From CAZGVV01 sp964529155 (GTDB lineage: Bacteria > Pseudomonadota > Alphaproteobacteria > Rickettsiales > SXRF01), in contig CAZGVV010000002.1 in assembly GCA_964529155.1 (NCBI GenBank), forward strand, positions 1-58,896: a DNA stretch of 58,896 nucleotides, written 5' to 3'. The position numbers and the translations under genes are program-made. Under the pieces are notes generated by a model. It worked only from the letters and a program-made list of their open reading frames with translations. It did not search any database and was not told the origin of the DNA. The stretch's first letter is position 1, and each line of letters starts with the position of its first letter. This document shows, in pieces, positions 1 through 8,143 of the stretch.

Positions 1-411
1 CAAGTGCCGTATAGCTCGTATTTCGACAGCGCGACCTCCTTTGGCATGATTCGCGGCGGGCATATTGACGTGGCGATTCTCGGCGCGCTGCAAGTGGCGG
101 AAAATGGCGATCTGGCCAATTGGATGGTGCCGGGTAAAATGGTCAAGGGCATGGGCGGCGCCATGGATCTGGTGGCGGGCGTAAAAAAAATCGTCGTGCT
201 GATGGAGCACAATGCCAAAGACGGCGCACCCAAGCTGGTCAAGCGCTGTAACTTACCGCTCACCGGAGCGGGGGTGGTAAACATGGTCATCACCGAGCTT
301 GGCGTATTTACGCTGGACAAGCACGGCATCACCCTCACCGAATGCGCCCCCCGCGTAACGCTAGAAGAAATCCGCGAAAAGACCGAGGCGGAATTTACTT
401 CGCGAATTTAA
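1..411 (+). CDS. scoB: 3-oxoacid CoA-transferase subunit B (5'-truncated by window edge)
   Basis: Beta subunit of a succinyl-CoA:3-ketoacid (acetoacetate) CoA transferase, which moves CoA between succinyl-CoA and acetoacetate. The frame is open from base 1 to the TAA at 409-411, so the window holds about the last 136 residues of a protein normally 205-220 aa long. The retained part has the family segments GGHIDVAILGALQ, NGDLANWMVPG and GMGGAMDLVAG. The missing N-terminal part should carry the catalytic Glu of the ENG motif, so activity cannot be judged from this window. The alpha subunit is expected just upstream. The 3-hydroxybutyrate dehydrogenase at 40181-40963 would feed acetoacetate to this enzyme, suggesting growth on 3-hydroxybutyrate or stored PHB (inference). 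Confidence 0.93.
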   Translation, partial: QVPYSSYFDSATSFGMIRGGHIDVAILGALQVAENGDLANWMVPGKMVKGMGGAMDLVAGVKKIVVLMEHNAKDGAPKLVKRCNLPLTGAGVVNMVITELGVFTLDKHGITLTECAPRVTLEEIREKTEAEFTSRI

Positions 412-441
412 CATCTGTCACAAAACTTTAACTTTTTAACC

Positions 442-1047
442 ATGTATGCTGCTGATAGTATCCTGCTTGATTTAACAAATAATACGCGGGGCTATATGAC
501 TGATATTGGTAACCCACATCTCATTAAAGTAGCAAAAACCGCCTTGTTTAATACAATTGAGCGGTATGTAAACGCTGATAAAAACAGAAATATGGTTATA
601 GAAACAGAACGGTGCTTTGCGATGGATCTGGCAACCGCTCAGAAGTTAAAAATTTCTTCTACTACGGGATTAGATGAGTCCTTATATCAAAGGATTATTG
701 AGTTGCGGCAGTTGGAGCAAGGACATAATCCTAAAGCTGAACGTAATCCAATACTTAAAACGTTAGAAAAGCGATTATTAGACACTGCAACACAGTATGT
801 AGCGCATCTGTCTAGAACCAGTTCCAAAACTTATTCATTAGAAACGTATTTTGACAACGCCAAAGAGTGGCCCTTAAAAGACATTCGAGAGTTAGAAAAT
901 AAGTATCAAGACACCTCTTCTGCAGCGAAAGAATATTTTGCCGTATTAGAACAATATGCTGCCTTGAGGGATGATTTACGGCCAGATACAGTTGCTGATG
1001 CATTACAGTTTAAGCCAAAAGAGCCCCTTCAGGTGGTTGAGAGATAA
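442..1047 (+). CDS. hypothetical protein, AT-rich, 201 aa
   Basis: I do not recognise this protein. It is soluble-looking, without a signal peptide or membrane segment, rich in charged residues and probably mostly helical; a stretch around residues 75-110 rich in Leu, Glu, Lys and Arg could form a coiled coil. No good Shine-Dalgarno precedes ATG 442. An in-frame ATG at 496 (MTDIGNPHLI) gives a 183-residue alternative. The gene is clearly richer in A and T than the flanking scoB and TraX genes and uses AT-ending codons, a common sign of recent acquisition. It resembles the other AT-rich orphan at 58333-58818 in composition, not visibly in sequence. A CTGTCACA sequence lies about 20 bases upstream, similar to one half of the element found before both virB2 genes. 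Function unknown. Confidence 0.6.
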   Translation: MYAADSILLDLTNNTRGYMTDIGNPHLIKVAKTALFNTIERYVNADKNRNMVIETERCFAMDLATAQKLKISSTTGLDESLYQRIIELRQLEQGHNPKAERNPILKTLEKRLLDTATQYVAHLSRTSSKTYSLETYFDNAKEWPLKDIRELENKYQDTSSAAKEYFAVLEQYAALRDDLRPDTVADALQFKPKEPLQVVER

Positions 1048-1107
1048 TATCATAGCGGTAACTCGGTCGCCAATTGCACGAAAAACAATAGTGCGTATAG
1101 TGGAAGA

Positions 1108-1881
1108 ATGAAGGTTTTTCCTAAACAAGCAGCGGATTTTTACGATAAAAAACTGTCACGCTACGGGGCGTTTAATACGCACGATGCGCTGAAGCTCCTT
1201 GCCTTGTGTTTAATGGTTTTTGATCATATTGGCTGGGTACTGTTCCCAGACCAGCTATGGCTGCGGGCGATTGGCCGGGGCACGGCGCCGATTTTCTTTT
1301 TTCTCATCGGCTATTCACGGTCTTACCGGCTGCGCTGGGATTTGCTGCTGTGTGCCGTCGCGCTGGCGGTGATGAACACGTCGCTCAGCGGCTCGCTGAT
1401 GAATATCAATATTCTGGTAAGCTTCATCATCGCCCGCCTGTTGCTGGCGCAGGTGGAAAAGGGGCGTATTTCGCTGAAGCGGCCATGGGATGCCTTTATT
1501 CTGCTGGCGGTACTATTTCCCAGTTCGGACTTTTTTCATTATGGTACGCCGGGCTTACTCTTTGCATACGCGGGCTATTTGCAAAAACATGCCGAGCAGT
1601 TTAAGCGCGGAGACCGTATGGGGATTTTGATCGGCGCGTGCGTGCTATATGCCGGGCTGGAATCGGTCATTTTCGCCTTTAATGCGCCAACCACCCTGCT
1701 GTGTGTGTTCGTAACCGCCGCCACCGGCCTGGTGTTGTGGCATTATACGCCGCGCCCGATGGAATTGCCTGCAATTGTGCAGCGCCACGCCACGCTGCTT
1801 GCATGGCCAGCCCGCTATTCGTTATGGGTGTACACGCTGCATCTTATCGCCATCCAGCTACTCAGCGGAAAGCATTACTAG
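1108..1881 (+). CDS. TraX family membrane protein (candidate pilin acetyltransferase)
   Basis: Polytopic inner-membrane protein of 257 aa. The pattern ALKLLALCLMVFDHIG followed by RAIGRGTAPIFFFLIGYSRS near the N-terminus is the hallmark of the TraX family: a membrane-embedded Asp-His pair and an Arg-Gly-Ala-Pro segment, then about seven more hydrophobic stretches ending in SLWVYTLHLIAIQLL. In F plasmids TraX N-acetylates the processed pilin TraA; many chromosomal members are uncharacterised. GGAAG about five bases before ATG 1108 supports the start. The gene lies about 650 bp upstream of a VirB2-type pilin gene (2527-2862), with only a minus-strand RidA gene between. That makes acetylation of the T4SS pilin a reasonable but untested hypothesis. 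Alternative: a general acyltransferase-3-like enzyme acting on envelope sugars. Confidence 0.8.
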   Translation: MKVFPKQAADFYDKKLSRYGAFNTHDALKLLALCLMVFDHIGWVLFPDQLWLRAIGRGTAPIFFFLIGYSRSYRLRWDLLLCAVALAVMNTSLSGSLMNINILVSFIIARLLLAQVEKGRISLKRPWDAFILLAVLFPSSDFFHYGTPGLLFAYAGYLQKHAEQFKRGDRMGILIGACVLYAGLESVIFAFNAPTTLLCVFVTAATGLVLWHYTPRPMELPAIVQRHATLLAWPARYSLWVYTLHLIAIQLLSGKHY

Positions 1882-1886
1882 CGGCA

Positions 1887-2354
1887 TTAGTCGATCTCGA
1901 CGATTGCATCCACTTCCACGGACACGCCAAACGGTAATTCCGATACGCCAACGGCCGCGCGCGCATGCTTGCCTGCGTCACCGAATAATTCCACCATGAG
2001 GTCCGACACGCCATTGGCCACTTTCGGCTGATCGGTAAATCCTGGCGCCGAGGCCACAAAAACCCCTAAGCGAATGATGCGCTGCACGCGGTCGAGATTG
2101 CCGCCGCATGCCGTTTTCAAATGGGCAAGGAGATTCAGCCCACACAAACGGGCAGTTTCTTGCCCTTGTGTGATGCTGATTTCCGCGCCGAGCTTACCTA
2201 GCCCTTGCGGTTTTCCGCCCTGCATGGGCAATTGGCCGGAGATAAATACCAGGTTTCCGGCCATGGTATAGGGCACATAAGCGGCTGCTGGCGCAGCAGC
2301 TTGGGGTAATTCCAGGCCTAACTCTTTCAGTCTGGATTCAATTTTTCCGGTCAT
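1887..2354 (-). CDS. RidA family (YjgF/YER057c/UK114) protein
   Basis: A 155-residue member of the RidA superfamily, whose archetypes hydrolyse reactive enamine/imine intermediates made by PLP enzymes. Family features are GNLVFISGQLPMQ near residues 33-45, the central stretch NLLAHLKTACGGNLDRV with RIIRLGVFV, and the C-terminal segment ARAAVGVSELPFGVSVEVDAIVEI. RidA proper uses an Arg in an R-x-x-V core; here ARAAVGV supplies Arg but the surroundings fit the longer cd02199-like subgroup (about 150 aa), whose substrate is unknown. It lies between and opposite to the TraX-like and VirB2-like genes. No functional link to secretion is apparent. Confidence 0.88.
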   Translation of the reverse strand: MTGKIESRLKELGLELPQAAAPAAAYVPYTMAGNLVFISGQLPMQGGKPQGLGKLGAEISITQGQETARLCGLNLLAHLKTACGGNLDRVQRIIRLGVFVASAPGFTDQPKVANGVSDLMVELFGDAGKHARAAVGVSELPFGVSVEVDAIVEID

Positions 2355-2447
2355 ACATGCCCCCTGTGTCTATATTAAGGAGGGTAACAAAGCCTCCAAG
2401 TCGCAAAATTGCAACCTTTTTTGAAAATATTTTGATATTAAGTGATT

Positions 2448-2469
2448 ACTGTAAAAAAACTGTCACATT
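2448..2469 (+). promoter_or_regulatory. Direct-repeat element upstream of first virB2
   Basis: ACTGT at 2448-2452 and ACTGTCACATT at 2459-2469, so the motif repeats with an 11-base period (about one helical turn). The same 22-base arrangement, with only two mismatches, precedes the second virB2 gene at 16441-16462. It is about 60 bases before ATG 2527. A GATAAT hexamer at 2494-2499 could be a -10 box. I infer a binding site for a shared regulator or a specialised promoter; no known motif was recognised. Confidence 0.5.
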
Positions 2470-2526
2470 TTTCGGGTAAGCTAGGCATAACGAGATAATG
2501 TAATGGATAGTAAGTTTGGAGAAAAT

Positions 2527-2862
2527 ATGACAATCAGAGCCGCATATATGGAAACAACTACCCGCCTTTTTATGGCGCTGGCGTTGGTTGCAGTGGTCAT
2601 GGTGTTCCTGTCCAGTGAATCCCAGGCCGGGAACATGACTGCGGTATTATGCAATGTGGCGTATCTCATCCAAAAAGGCGGAATTGGCAGCGCGATTGCC
2701 ACGCTGGTGGTCATTACGCTTGGTATCAGCGCAATGCTGGGGAAGATTTCCTGGGGTATGGCGCTCATCGTTTGCACCGGTATTGCTTTGGTATTTGGCG
2801 CAAATTCTCTGGTATCCCTGGCGGTAGGCGCCAATAACGTTGCGTGCAGTAACGTTTCTTAG
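2527..2862 (+). CDS. virB2: VirB2/TrbC family T4SS major pilin (paralogue 1)
   Basis: Pilin subunit of a type IV secretion system. I chose ATG 2527 because GGAGA lies five bases upstream; the upstream in-frame ATG 2503 has no ribosome binding site. The 111-residue precursor has a long hydrophobic leader ending SSESQA, with likely cleavage before GNMTAV. The mature part has the two hydrophobic helices of VirB2 joined by a short polar turn: ATLVVITLGISAMLG, then KISWGMALIVCTGIALVFGA. The mature protein has a Cys near each end (AVLCNV and NVACSN), positions also seen in paralogue 2 at 16565-16948, so a disulfide closing the pilin is possible. The core LGK(I/V)SWGMALIV is shared by both paralogues. 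It sits alone, 14 kb from the main T4SS cluster and close to a TraX-like gene. Confidence 0.88.
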   Translation: MTIRAAYMETTTRLFMALALVAVVMVFLSSESQAGNMTAVLCNVAYLIQKGGIGSAIATLVVITLGISAMLGKISWGMALIVCTGIALVFGANSLVSLAVGANNVACSNVS

Positions 2863-2863
2863 G

Positions 2864-3664
2864 TTACTCTCCGTTAAAGCGCGGCTTCCTTTTTTCATTA
2901 AAAGCGGTAATGCCTTCGTGCCGGTCGGCTGAGGTTAATAAGCTCCGATAGGCGGCCAATTCAGCAATTAATCCTTCTTGTAGCGATAGTTCCGCTGCTT
3001 CGCGTACTACGCGCTTAATGGCGCGGGTGGCAAGCGGGGCGGCATCGGCGATGTGTTGGGCAGCGCCAAGGGTTTCTGGCAATAGCTGCACAATGGGAAC
3101 CACCCGGTTTACCAGGCCCATGCGCAATGCCGTTTCGGCGTCAATGGAGCGGCCGGTTAACAGCATTTCGGTGGCGGCGCGGCTACCAATGGCCCGTGGC
3201 AGCAATTGCGTGCCGCCCATGCCTGGCATGATGCCAAGTGTCGCCTCCGGCAGCGCAAAACGCGCATTTTCTGCGGCGTAGATAAAGTCGCAGGCTAAGG
3301 CCAGTTCCATCCCGCCGCCATATGCTGCGCCGTTAACGGCGGCTATAATGGGAATCTCGCAGTGAAGAATTGCATCGCGGGCGGCGCGTAAGGCCTGGTG
3401 CTGTTTTTCCCAATCGCGCTCACTCATGCCCTGACGTTCTTTTAAATCCGCCCCGGCGCAGAAAGAGCGGCCTTGGCCGGTAAGCACTATGACGCGAAAT
3501 TTTTTATCCAATTGCTTGAAAAATATGGAAATATCCTGCGCAAGCTCGGTGTTAAGGGCATTGGCTGCATCGGGCCGCATGAGGGTGACATGCAGCACAT
3601 AATCGCCTATAGGCGTGATATTCAGCAGGTTAGGATGAAGGGGCATGTGTGAAAAAGCTTGCAA
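2864..3664 (-). CDS. Enoyl-CoA hydratase/isomerase family protein
   Basis: Crotonase-fold enzyme of 266 aa, probably hydrating a trans-2-enoyl-CoA in fatty-acid or branched-chain amino-acid breakdown. The oxyanion-hole region is CAGADLKER (residues 69-77). Both catalytic glutamates of the hydratases are present: Glu120 in YGGGMELAL and Glu140 in ALPEATLGI, followed by MPGMGGTQLLPR. The C-terminus HEGITAFNEKRKPRF is typical of enoyl-CoA hydratases and also of methylglutaconyl-CoA hydratases, so the substrate is uncertain. An internal Met7 (MPLHPN, from 3646) is an alternative start. The gene ends two bases from the convergent virB2 stop codon. Another crotonase domain is fused to a dehydrogenase at 30269-32539. 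Confidence 0.92.
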   Translation of the reverse strand: MQAFSHMPLHPNLLNITPIGDYVLHVTLMRPDAANALNTELAQDISIFFKQLDKKFRVIVLTGQGRSFCAGADLKERQGMSERDWEKQHQALRAARDAILHCEIPIIAAVNGAAYGGGMELALACDFIYAAENARFALPEATLGIMPGMGGTQLLPRAIGSRAATEMLLTGRSIDAETALRMGLVNRVVPIVQLLPETLGAAQHIADAAPLATRAIKRVVREAAELSLQEGLIAELAAYRSLLTSADRHEGITAFNEKRKPRFNGE

Positions 3665-3728
3665 GGCTAAACGGTTACGCCTATAAACATACCCCTTTTC
3701 CCCTTAAACGCAAGAGCGAGTATATTTT

Positions 3729-4286
3729 ATGACCCTGCCCCTAATGCCTAAAGCGACCGCCGTATGGCTGGTAGAAAATACCGGGCTTACCTTTGACCAG
3801 ATCGCTGCATTTTGCGGTATGCACGCGCTGGAAGTGCAAAGCATTGCTGACGGTGAAGTAGCGCAAGGCTTAACCGGTCAGGACCCACTCGCCAACGGAC
3901 AGCTTAACCGTGAAGAAATCGAACGCTGCGAAAAAGATCCAAAAGCACATTTGACGCTGGCGGGAACGGCGCGCCAATACATCCAAACCAAATCCAAAGG
4001 CGCGCGCTACACGCCCGTTGCCCGTCGTGGCGACAAGCCGGATGCGATTTCCTGGTTGGTAAAACAATTCCCAAGCCTGCCAGATGCACAGATTGTGAAA
4101 CTGATCGGCACTACCAAAACCACCATCGCCGCGGTGCGCGAAAAGAGCCATTGGAATACCTCGAACATCAAGCCGCGTGACCCCGTGTTACTGGGCCTGT
4201 GCAGTCAAACCCAGCTTGACAGTGTGGTCGCACCGTATCGCCCGAAAATCGTTGAAGCCGAATCAGACGACGGCGAAGCGGCATAA
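3729..4286 (+). CDS. trcR: Cell cycle transcriptional regulator TrcR (DUF1013)
   Basis: A 185-residue cytoplasmic protein of the DUF1013/TrcR family, conserved across Alphaproteobacteria including Rickettsiales. Characteristic segments are PKATAVWLVENTGLTFDQIA at the start, FCGMHALEVQSIADGEV, the central SWLVKQFPSLPDAQIVKLIGTTK and IAAVREKSHWN, then RDPVLLGLCSQ. Two helix-turn-helix-like units are apparent: residues 10-45, and 105-140 where LIGTTKTTIAAVREKSH looks like a recognition helix. The gene is divergent from the enoyl-CoA hydratase, with a 64-base spacer that must hold both promoters, and convergent with lptG. The acidic C-terminal tail ESDDGEAA is not conserved in the family as far as I recall. 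Confidence 0.9.
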   Translation: MTLPLMPKATAVWLVENTGLTFDQIAAFCGMHALEVQSIADGEVAQGLTGQDPLANGQLNREEIERCEKDPKAHLTLAGTARQYIQTKSKGARYTPVARRGDKPDAISWLVKQFPSLPDAQIVKLIGTTKTTIAAVREKSHWNTSNIKPRDPVLLGLCSQTQLDSVVAPYRPKIVEAESDDGEAA

Positions 4287-4366
4287 ATTGATGAGAAGGG
4301 ATTAAAGGCTGGGGATGAGGGATTAAGAATAGATAACTCCCCAATACCTGATCCGCCATTCTCCTT
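4287..4366. other. Convergent intergenic spacer with AGGGATTAA direct repeat
   Basis: Eighty bases between the convergent trcR and lptG genes. AGGGATTAA occurs at 4297-4305 and again at 4318-4326, 21 bases apart. A weak GGGGA/TCCCC pairing spans the second copy. No convincing terminator with a U tract is visible on either strand. Confidence 0.35.
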
Positions 4367-5479
4367 TTAGCCGTCTTCCAAATGCAGCAGCGTCCCCGCG
4401 CCGATCATCACGATAATAGCCGCTGGCGCCCAGGCGGAAAGTAATATTGGCAATGTGCCTGCCATACCCAGCGTGCTGGCGATATTGGTGAAGAAATGCA
4501 GGAAAAACCCCGTCACGATACCCGCCGTAATTAATTGGCCGATGCGCCCCATGCGTGGCAGGCGCAGGGAAAAGAGCGCAGCAATCAGCACCATGCCGCA
4601 ATAAAGAAACGGTGCGGAAAGTAAGCGGTTAAAATACATGCGGTGGCGAAGGGCCGAAAATCCGGCGCGCTCCAGCACGGTAATAAAGCTAGGCAATTTC
4701 CAGAACGAAATGGTTTCCGGCGAGGCGAAACTATCCTGGATATGGGCAATTTTCAGGCTGGTCGGCAAACGGTATTCCGCCAATTGCTCCGGCGGATGGC
4801 CGGGTAATGAACGAATAACGCCATGCAAATGCAATTCTCCGGGTTCTAATGCGGCGGTGTTAGCATCGAGGCGCTCGATGAATTTGCCTTGCTTGTCATA
4901 GGTAAAAATAATGACATTGGAAAATGACATGTCGCTTTGCGAGATGCGCAGGCTGTAAATAATGTGCTCTCCTACCTCCGGCCAGTTACGTTCAATCTGC
5001 CGCAGCCATAAGCCAGATGATGAGACGGTAAGCAGGCTCGGTTTGCCGCTTAAATATTTTCCTTCCATGCGCTCGAATTTCAACAGCAATGCGGCAGACA
5101 TGGGATTAAATACCGCAGCCGAACAAATACCAAACGCAAACGCTACCACCAAAGCGGGCGCTAAAAACTGCCACACCGAAACCCCGAAGCTGCGCGCTAC
5201 CACCAATTCCTGCGTGCGTGTCAGGCGGGTGAGGGCAAGCAGGCTTCCCGCCAGTACGGCAAACGGCAATAATTTTTCGGTGATTGCCGGGCTTTTCAGT
5301 AGCGCCATTTCCAGCAACACACTCAGCGGAATTCCTGGAACGCCTGAAGCGCGGCGGAGTAATTCAATGGTGTCAATCAGCACTGCAATAGCAACCAGGC
5401 CAAACAGTGCCAGCAGCATTGCCTGGAGAAAACGCCGCCCGATATAAAGCGACATAGTAAGGGGCATGGTAGTGATCAT
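4367..5479 (-). CDS. lptG: LPS export ABC transporter permease LptG
   Basis: One of the two permeases of the LptB2FG ATP-driven extractor that takes lipopolysaccharide from the inner membrane to the periplasmic LptC-LptA bridge. The 370-aa protein has the YjgP/YjgQ layout: membrane helices near residues 15-35, 58-80 and 100-120, a periplasmic beta-jellyroll domain (about 130-265), then three C-terminal helices ending just after LLSAWAPAAIIVMIGAGTLLH. The coupling-helix region LTRTQELVVARSFGVSVWQF near residue 95 is recognisable. The start codon overlaps the end of lptF by four bases, so the pair is translationally coupled. LPS synthesis is supported elsewhere in the window by LpxC. Confidence 0.93.
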   Translation of the reverse strand: MITTMPLTMSLYIGRRFLQAMLLALFGLVAIAVLIDTIELLRRASGVPGIPLSVLLEMALLKSPAITEKLLPFAVLAGSLLALTRLTRTQELVVARSFGVSVWQFLAPALVVAFAFGICSAAVFNPMSAALLLKFERMEGKYLSGKPSLLTVSSSGLWLRQIERNWPEVGEHIIYSLRISQSDMSFSNVIIFTYDKQGKFIERLDANTAALEPGELHLHGVIRSLPGHPPEQLAEYRLPTSLKIAHIQDSFASPETISFWKLPSFITVLERAGFSALRHRMYFNRLLSAPFLYCGMVLIAALFSLRLPRMGRIGQLITAGIVTGFFLHFFTNIASTLGMAGTLPILLSAWAPAAIIVMIGAGTLLHLEDG

Positions 5480-6609
5480 GGCATGCTCCTTTTAAGTGGC
5501 AGCGATAAGCGGGGAAACGCATAGCGCGGCAGTCGGTCGCTAATGATGGCGGCGGCGATAGCGGCGGGAATAAACACATTCAGATAGGCAAAGAAGGTGA
5601 ACCATGCATTGGTGCCCACCAGATTACGTAGCCCCACCGCAGAAAATGCGATGGCGGTTACGGCAAGTACAGCCGTCACCAATCTGCGTGTATTACCCCG
5701 GCGGTTATATTCCCCGGCCACCAGCGCGGCCAGCGCTACCAGCGTGAACGTCATGGCATAGAGCGGCCAGGTGAGGCGTTGATGCAGCTCTTGCCGCCGG
5801 TCACCGATTTCGCTTGCGGTCAGTCCTTCCGTACGTATCAGTGCAGGAAAAAATAACTCACGCACGTCCGTATTGCGCTGCGCCATGGCGGTAGCATAGA
5901 AACTTAAATCCAGCCCGTAACTGTCAAAATACAGCAGCGATAATTTGCCCTCACGCATTTCCTGGCGGTTGCCATGGGTCAACAGAAAGCGCTGGCCTTG
6001 ATGTGTCTGCACCAACTTTCCGCTTTCCGCCATCATGGTAACCGACGCTCCCGCCTGGCGGCTGTCATGCACTAAAATGCCGTGAAACATATCATCGGCG
6101 TCGCGGGTGCGTACAAACACGGTGAGGCCTTCAATCGGTGTGTTGAACACGCCTTCCTGCAACATGACTGATGCATAATTGTTGCGAATAAAATTCTGCA
6201 TATTGCGAAATTCGGTGAACGTTGTGGGCATCAAATAGAATCCGATCACATACCCCAGCACCATCGCGCCACTTGCCACAGTCAGTGCTCCTCTGGCTAA
6301 GCGCCAGCGGCTGATACCTGCGGATTGGAGTACAATTAATTCGCTATCCTGGCGCAATTTGTAATAGGTAAACATCACGGCGCAAAACAGGGCTACCGGC
6401 AAAATCATCAGCAGCAGCGAAGGCAACATCAGCAGTGTGAGCAGCAGGAATATATTGAGCGATACGCCTTGGTTGACGATCACATCCATCAGGCGCAAGG
6501 CTTGCGTCAGCCAGACGATGCTGGTAAGACTCAGCGTCACGAGCCCTGCTGAATGCAGGAGCTGCCGCATGATATAGCGCGTGTAACAATTCAGCATGCG
6601 CATGACCAT
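5476..6609 (-). CDS. lptF: LPS export ABC transporter permease LptF
   Basis: Partner permease of LptG in the LptB2FG lipopolysaccharide exporter. The 377-aa protein starts with RYIMRQLLHSAGLVTLSLTS and the signature QALRLMDVIVNQGVSL. A hydrophobic pair of helices with PSLLLMILPVALFCAVMFTYYKL follows, then the cytosolic SELIVLQSAGISRWRLARG coupling segment, a periplasmic beta domain (about 130-270), and C-terminal helices including YAMTFTLVALAALVAG. Several in-frame Met codons lie close together at the start (6609, 6603, 6597) without a clear ribosome binding site, so the exact N-terminus is uncertain. It is divergent from pepA with a spacer of only about 23 bases. Confidence 0.93.
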   Translation of the reverse strand: MVMRMLNCYTRYIMRQLLHSAGLVTLSLTSIVWLTQALRLMDVIVNQGVSLNIFLLLTLLMLPSLLLMILPVALFCAVMFTYYKLRQDSELIVLQSAGISRWRLARGALTVASGAMVLGYVIGFYLMPTTFTEFRNMQNFIRNNYASVMLQEGVFNTPIEGLTVFVRTRDADDMFHGILVHDSRQAGASVTMMAESGKLVQTHQGQRFLLTHGNRQEMREGKLSLLYFDSYGLDLSFYATAMAQRNTDVRELFFPALIRTEGLTASEIGDRRQELHQRLTWPLYAMTFTLVALAALVAGEYNRRGNTRRLVTAVLAVTAIAFSAVGLRNLVGTNAWFTFFAYLNVFIPAAIAAAIISDRLPRYAFPRLSLPLKRSMP

Positions 6610-6632
6610 ACTTGAAAGGACTTACTCTGCCT

Positions 6633-8141
6633 ATGAAAATCAGCTTCCAGGATACCCAATCCACCTCATCCAAAGCCGAAACCCTGGTGTTTCTGGTGGG
6701 TGACGATAAGAAATTTTCTACCGCGCTTGCCGCGTTGGATAAAAAATCCGGCGGGGCTATTGCGCGCTCGCTTGCAGCCAGCAAGTTCACCGGAAAAAAA
6801 GGCCAGTTTTTTGGTATTCCAGGTATTCCAGGCTATGACCGCATTGTACTTGCGGGCGCCGGAAAACTGGCTGAATTAAGTGCGCTTATCGCTCAAAGCA
6901 TCGGCGGCGGCGCAGTGCCAACGCTCAACGCCTACGGCGCAAAAACCGCGACATTCGTGGTAGACCTGCCCAAAGCCGCGCTTTCCAACACGGACCTCGC
7001 CGCTCATATCGGCTATGGCGCATTGCTCAAAAGCTACCGCTTTGATAAATACCACACCAAACAAAAGCCAGAAGATAAGCCAACGCTCGCTGGTCTGAAT
7101 TTCGTCGTCGCGCAATCCAAAACCGCGCAGGCGGCGTTTGGACAATTGGAGCCGCTGGCGCAAGGTATTTTTGTCACGCGTAACCTGGTGACGGAACCGC
7201 CTAATGTCATTTACCCGGAATCGCTGGCTAATGAGTGCAAAAAACTCACTAAGCTCGGCGTGGACGTCAAAATTCTGGGCGAAGCCGAAATGACCAAGCT
7301 GGGCATGGGCTCATTGCTCGGTGTCGGCCAGGGTTCGGTGCGTGAATCCAAGCTGATCGTCATGCAATGGAATGGTGCAAAAGCGGCCAAAGGTAAAGCC
7401 GCCGCGCCGCTTGCCTTCGTCGGCAAAGGCGTATGCTTTGATACCGGTGGCATCAGCATCAAACCAGCGGGCGGCATGGAAGACATGAAATACGACATGG
7501 CTGGCGCAGGCGCGGTGATCGGCTTAATGCATGCCCTGGCTGCACGCAAAGCCAAAGTAAACGTAGTGTGCGTAGCCGGTGCGGTGGAAAATATGCCTGA
7601 TGGCAACGCCATCCGCCCAAGCGACGTGCTGACCTCGATGTCCGGCCAGACCATCGAAGTGCTCAACACCGACGCCGAAGGCCGCTTAGTGCTGGCCGAT
7701 GCGTTGTGGTATGCGCAGGTAAATTTCAGCCCCCGCCTGATCGTGGATCTGGCAACGCTTACGGGCGCCATCGTGGTAGCGCTTGGCACATCACGCGCCG
7801 GGCTGTTTTCTAACGATGATACGCTTGCGCAGCAATTGTTTGACGCCGGTAAAGCCAGTGGTGAAGAATTGTGGCGCTTGCCGCTGGCCGATGTCTACGA
7901 CAAGCAAATCAATTCCGATATTGCTGACATGCAAAACATCGGTGCGGACCGCGAAGCAGGTTCCATCACCGCTGCGCAATTCCTGCAGCGTTTTATCAAA
8001 GAGGGCACGCCCTGGGCGCATTTGGACATTGCGGGTATGGCCTGGAGCAAAAAAGGCAGCGACACCAATCCCAAGGGTGCAACAGGCTATGGCATCCGGT
8101 TGCTCGACCGGTTCATTAAAGACAATTACGAAGGAAAATAA
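6633..8141 (+). CDS. pepA: Leucyl aminopeptidase PepA (M17)
   Basis: Cytosolic, two-metal M17 leucine aminopeptidase that removes N-terminal residues from peptides; E. coli PepA is also a DNA-binding protein. With ATG 6633 the protein is 502 aa, almost the same as E. coli PepA (503). A TTG at 6612 would add seven residues but has no support. GAAAGG about 12 bases upstream may be the ribosome binding site. The C-terminal catalytic domain has the metal and active-site segments GKGVCFDTGGISIKP, MKYDMAGAGAV and the family signature NTDAEGRLVLADAL, plus Arg in EGRL for bicarbonate binding. The N-terminal domain (about 1-160) is more diverged, as usual. The lemA gene follows within three bases. Confidence 0.95.
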   Translation: MKISFQDTQSTSSKAETLVFLVGDDKKFSTALAALDKKSGGAIARSLAASKFTGKKGQFFGIPGIPGYDRIVLAGAGKLAELSALIAQSIGGGAVPTLNAYGAKTATFVVDLPKAALSNTDLAAHIGYGALLKSYRFDKYHTKQKPEDKPTLAGLNFVVAQSKTAQAAFGQLEPLAQGIFVTRNLVTEPPNVIYPESLANECKKLTKLGVDVKILGEAEMTKLGMGSLLGVGQGSVRESKLIVMQWNGAKAAKGKAAAPLAFVGKGVCFDTGGISIKPAGGMEDMKYDMAGAGAVIGLMHALAARKAKVNVVCVAGAVENMPDGNAIRPSDVLTSMSGQTIEVLNTDAEGRLVLADALWYAQVNFSPRLIVDLATLTGAIVVALGTSRAGLFSNDDTLAQQLFDAGKASGEELWRLPLADVYDKQINSDIADMQNIGADREAGSITAAQFLQRFIKEGTPWAHLDIAGMAWSKKGSDTNPKGATGYGIRLLDRFIKDNYEGK

Positions 8142-8143
8142 CC

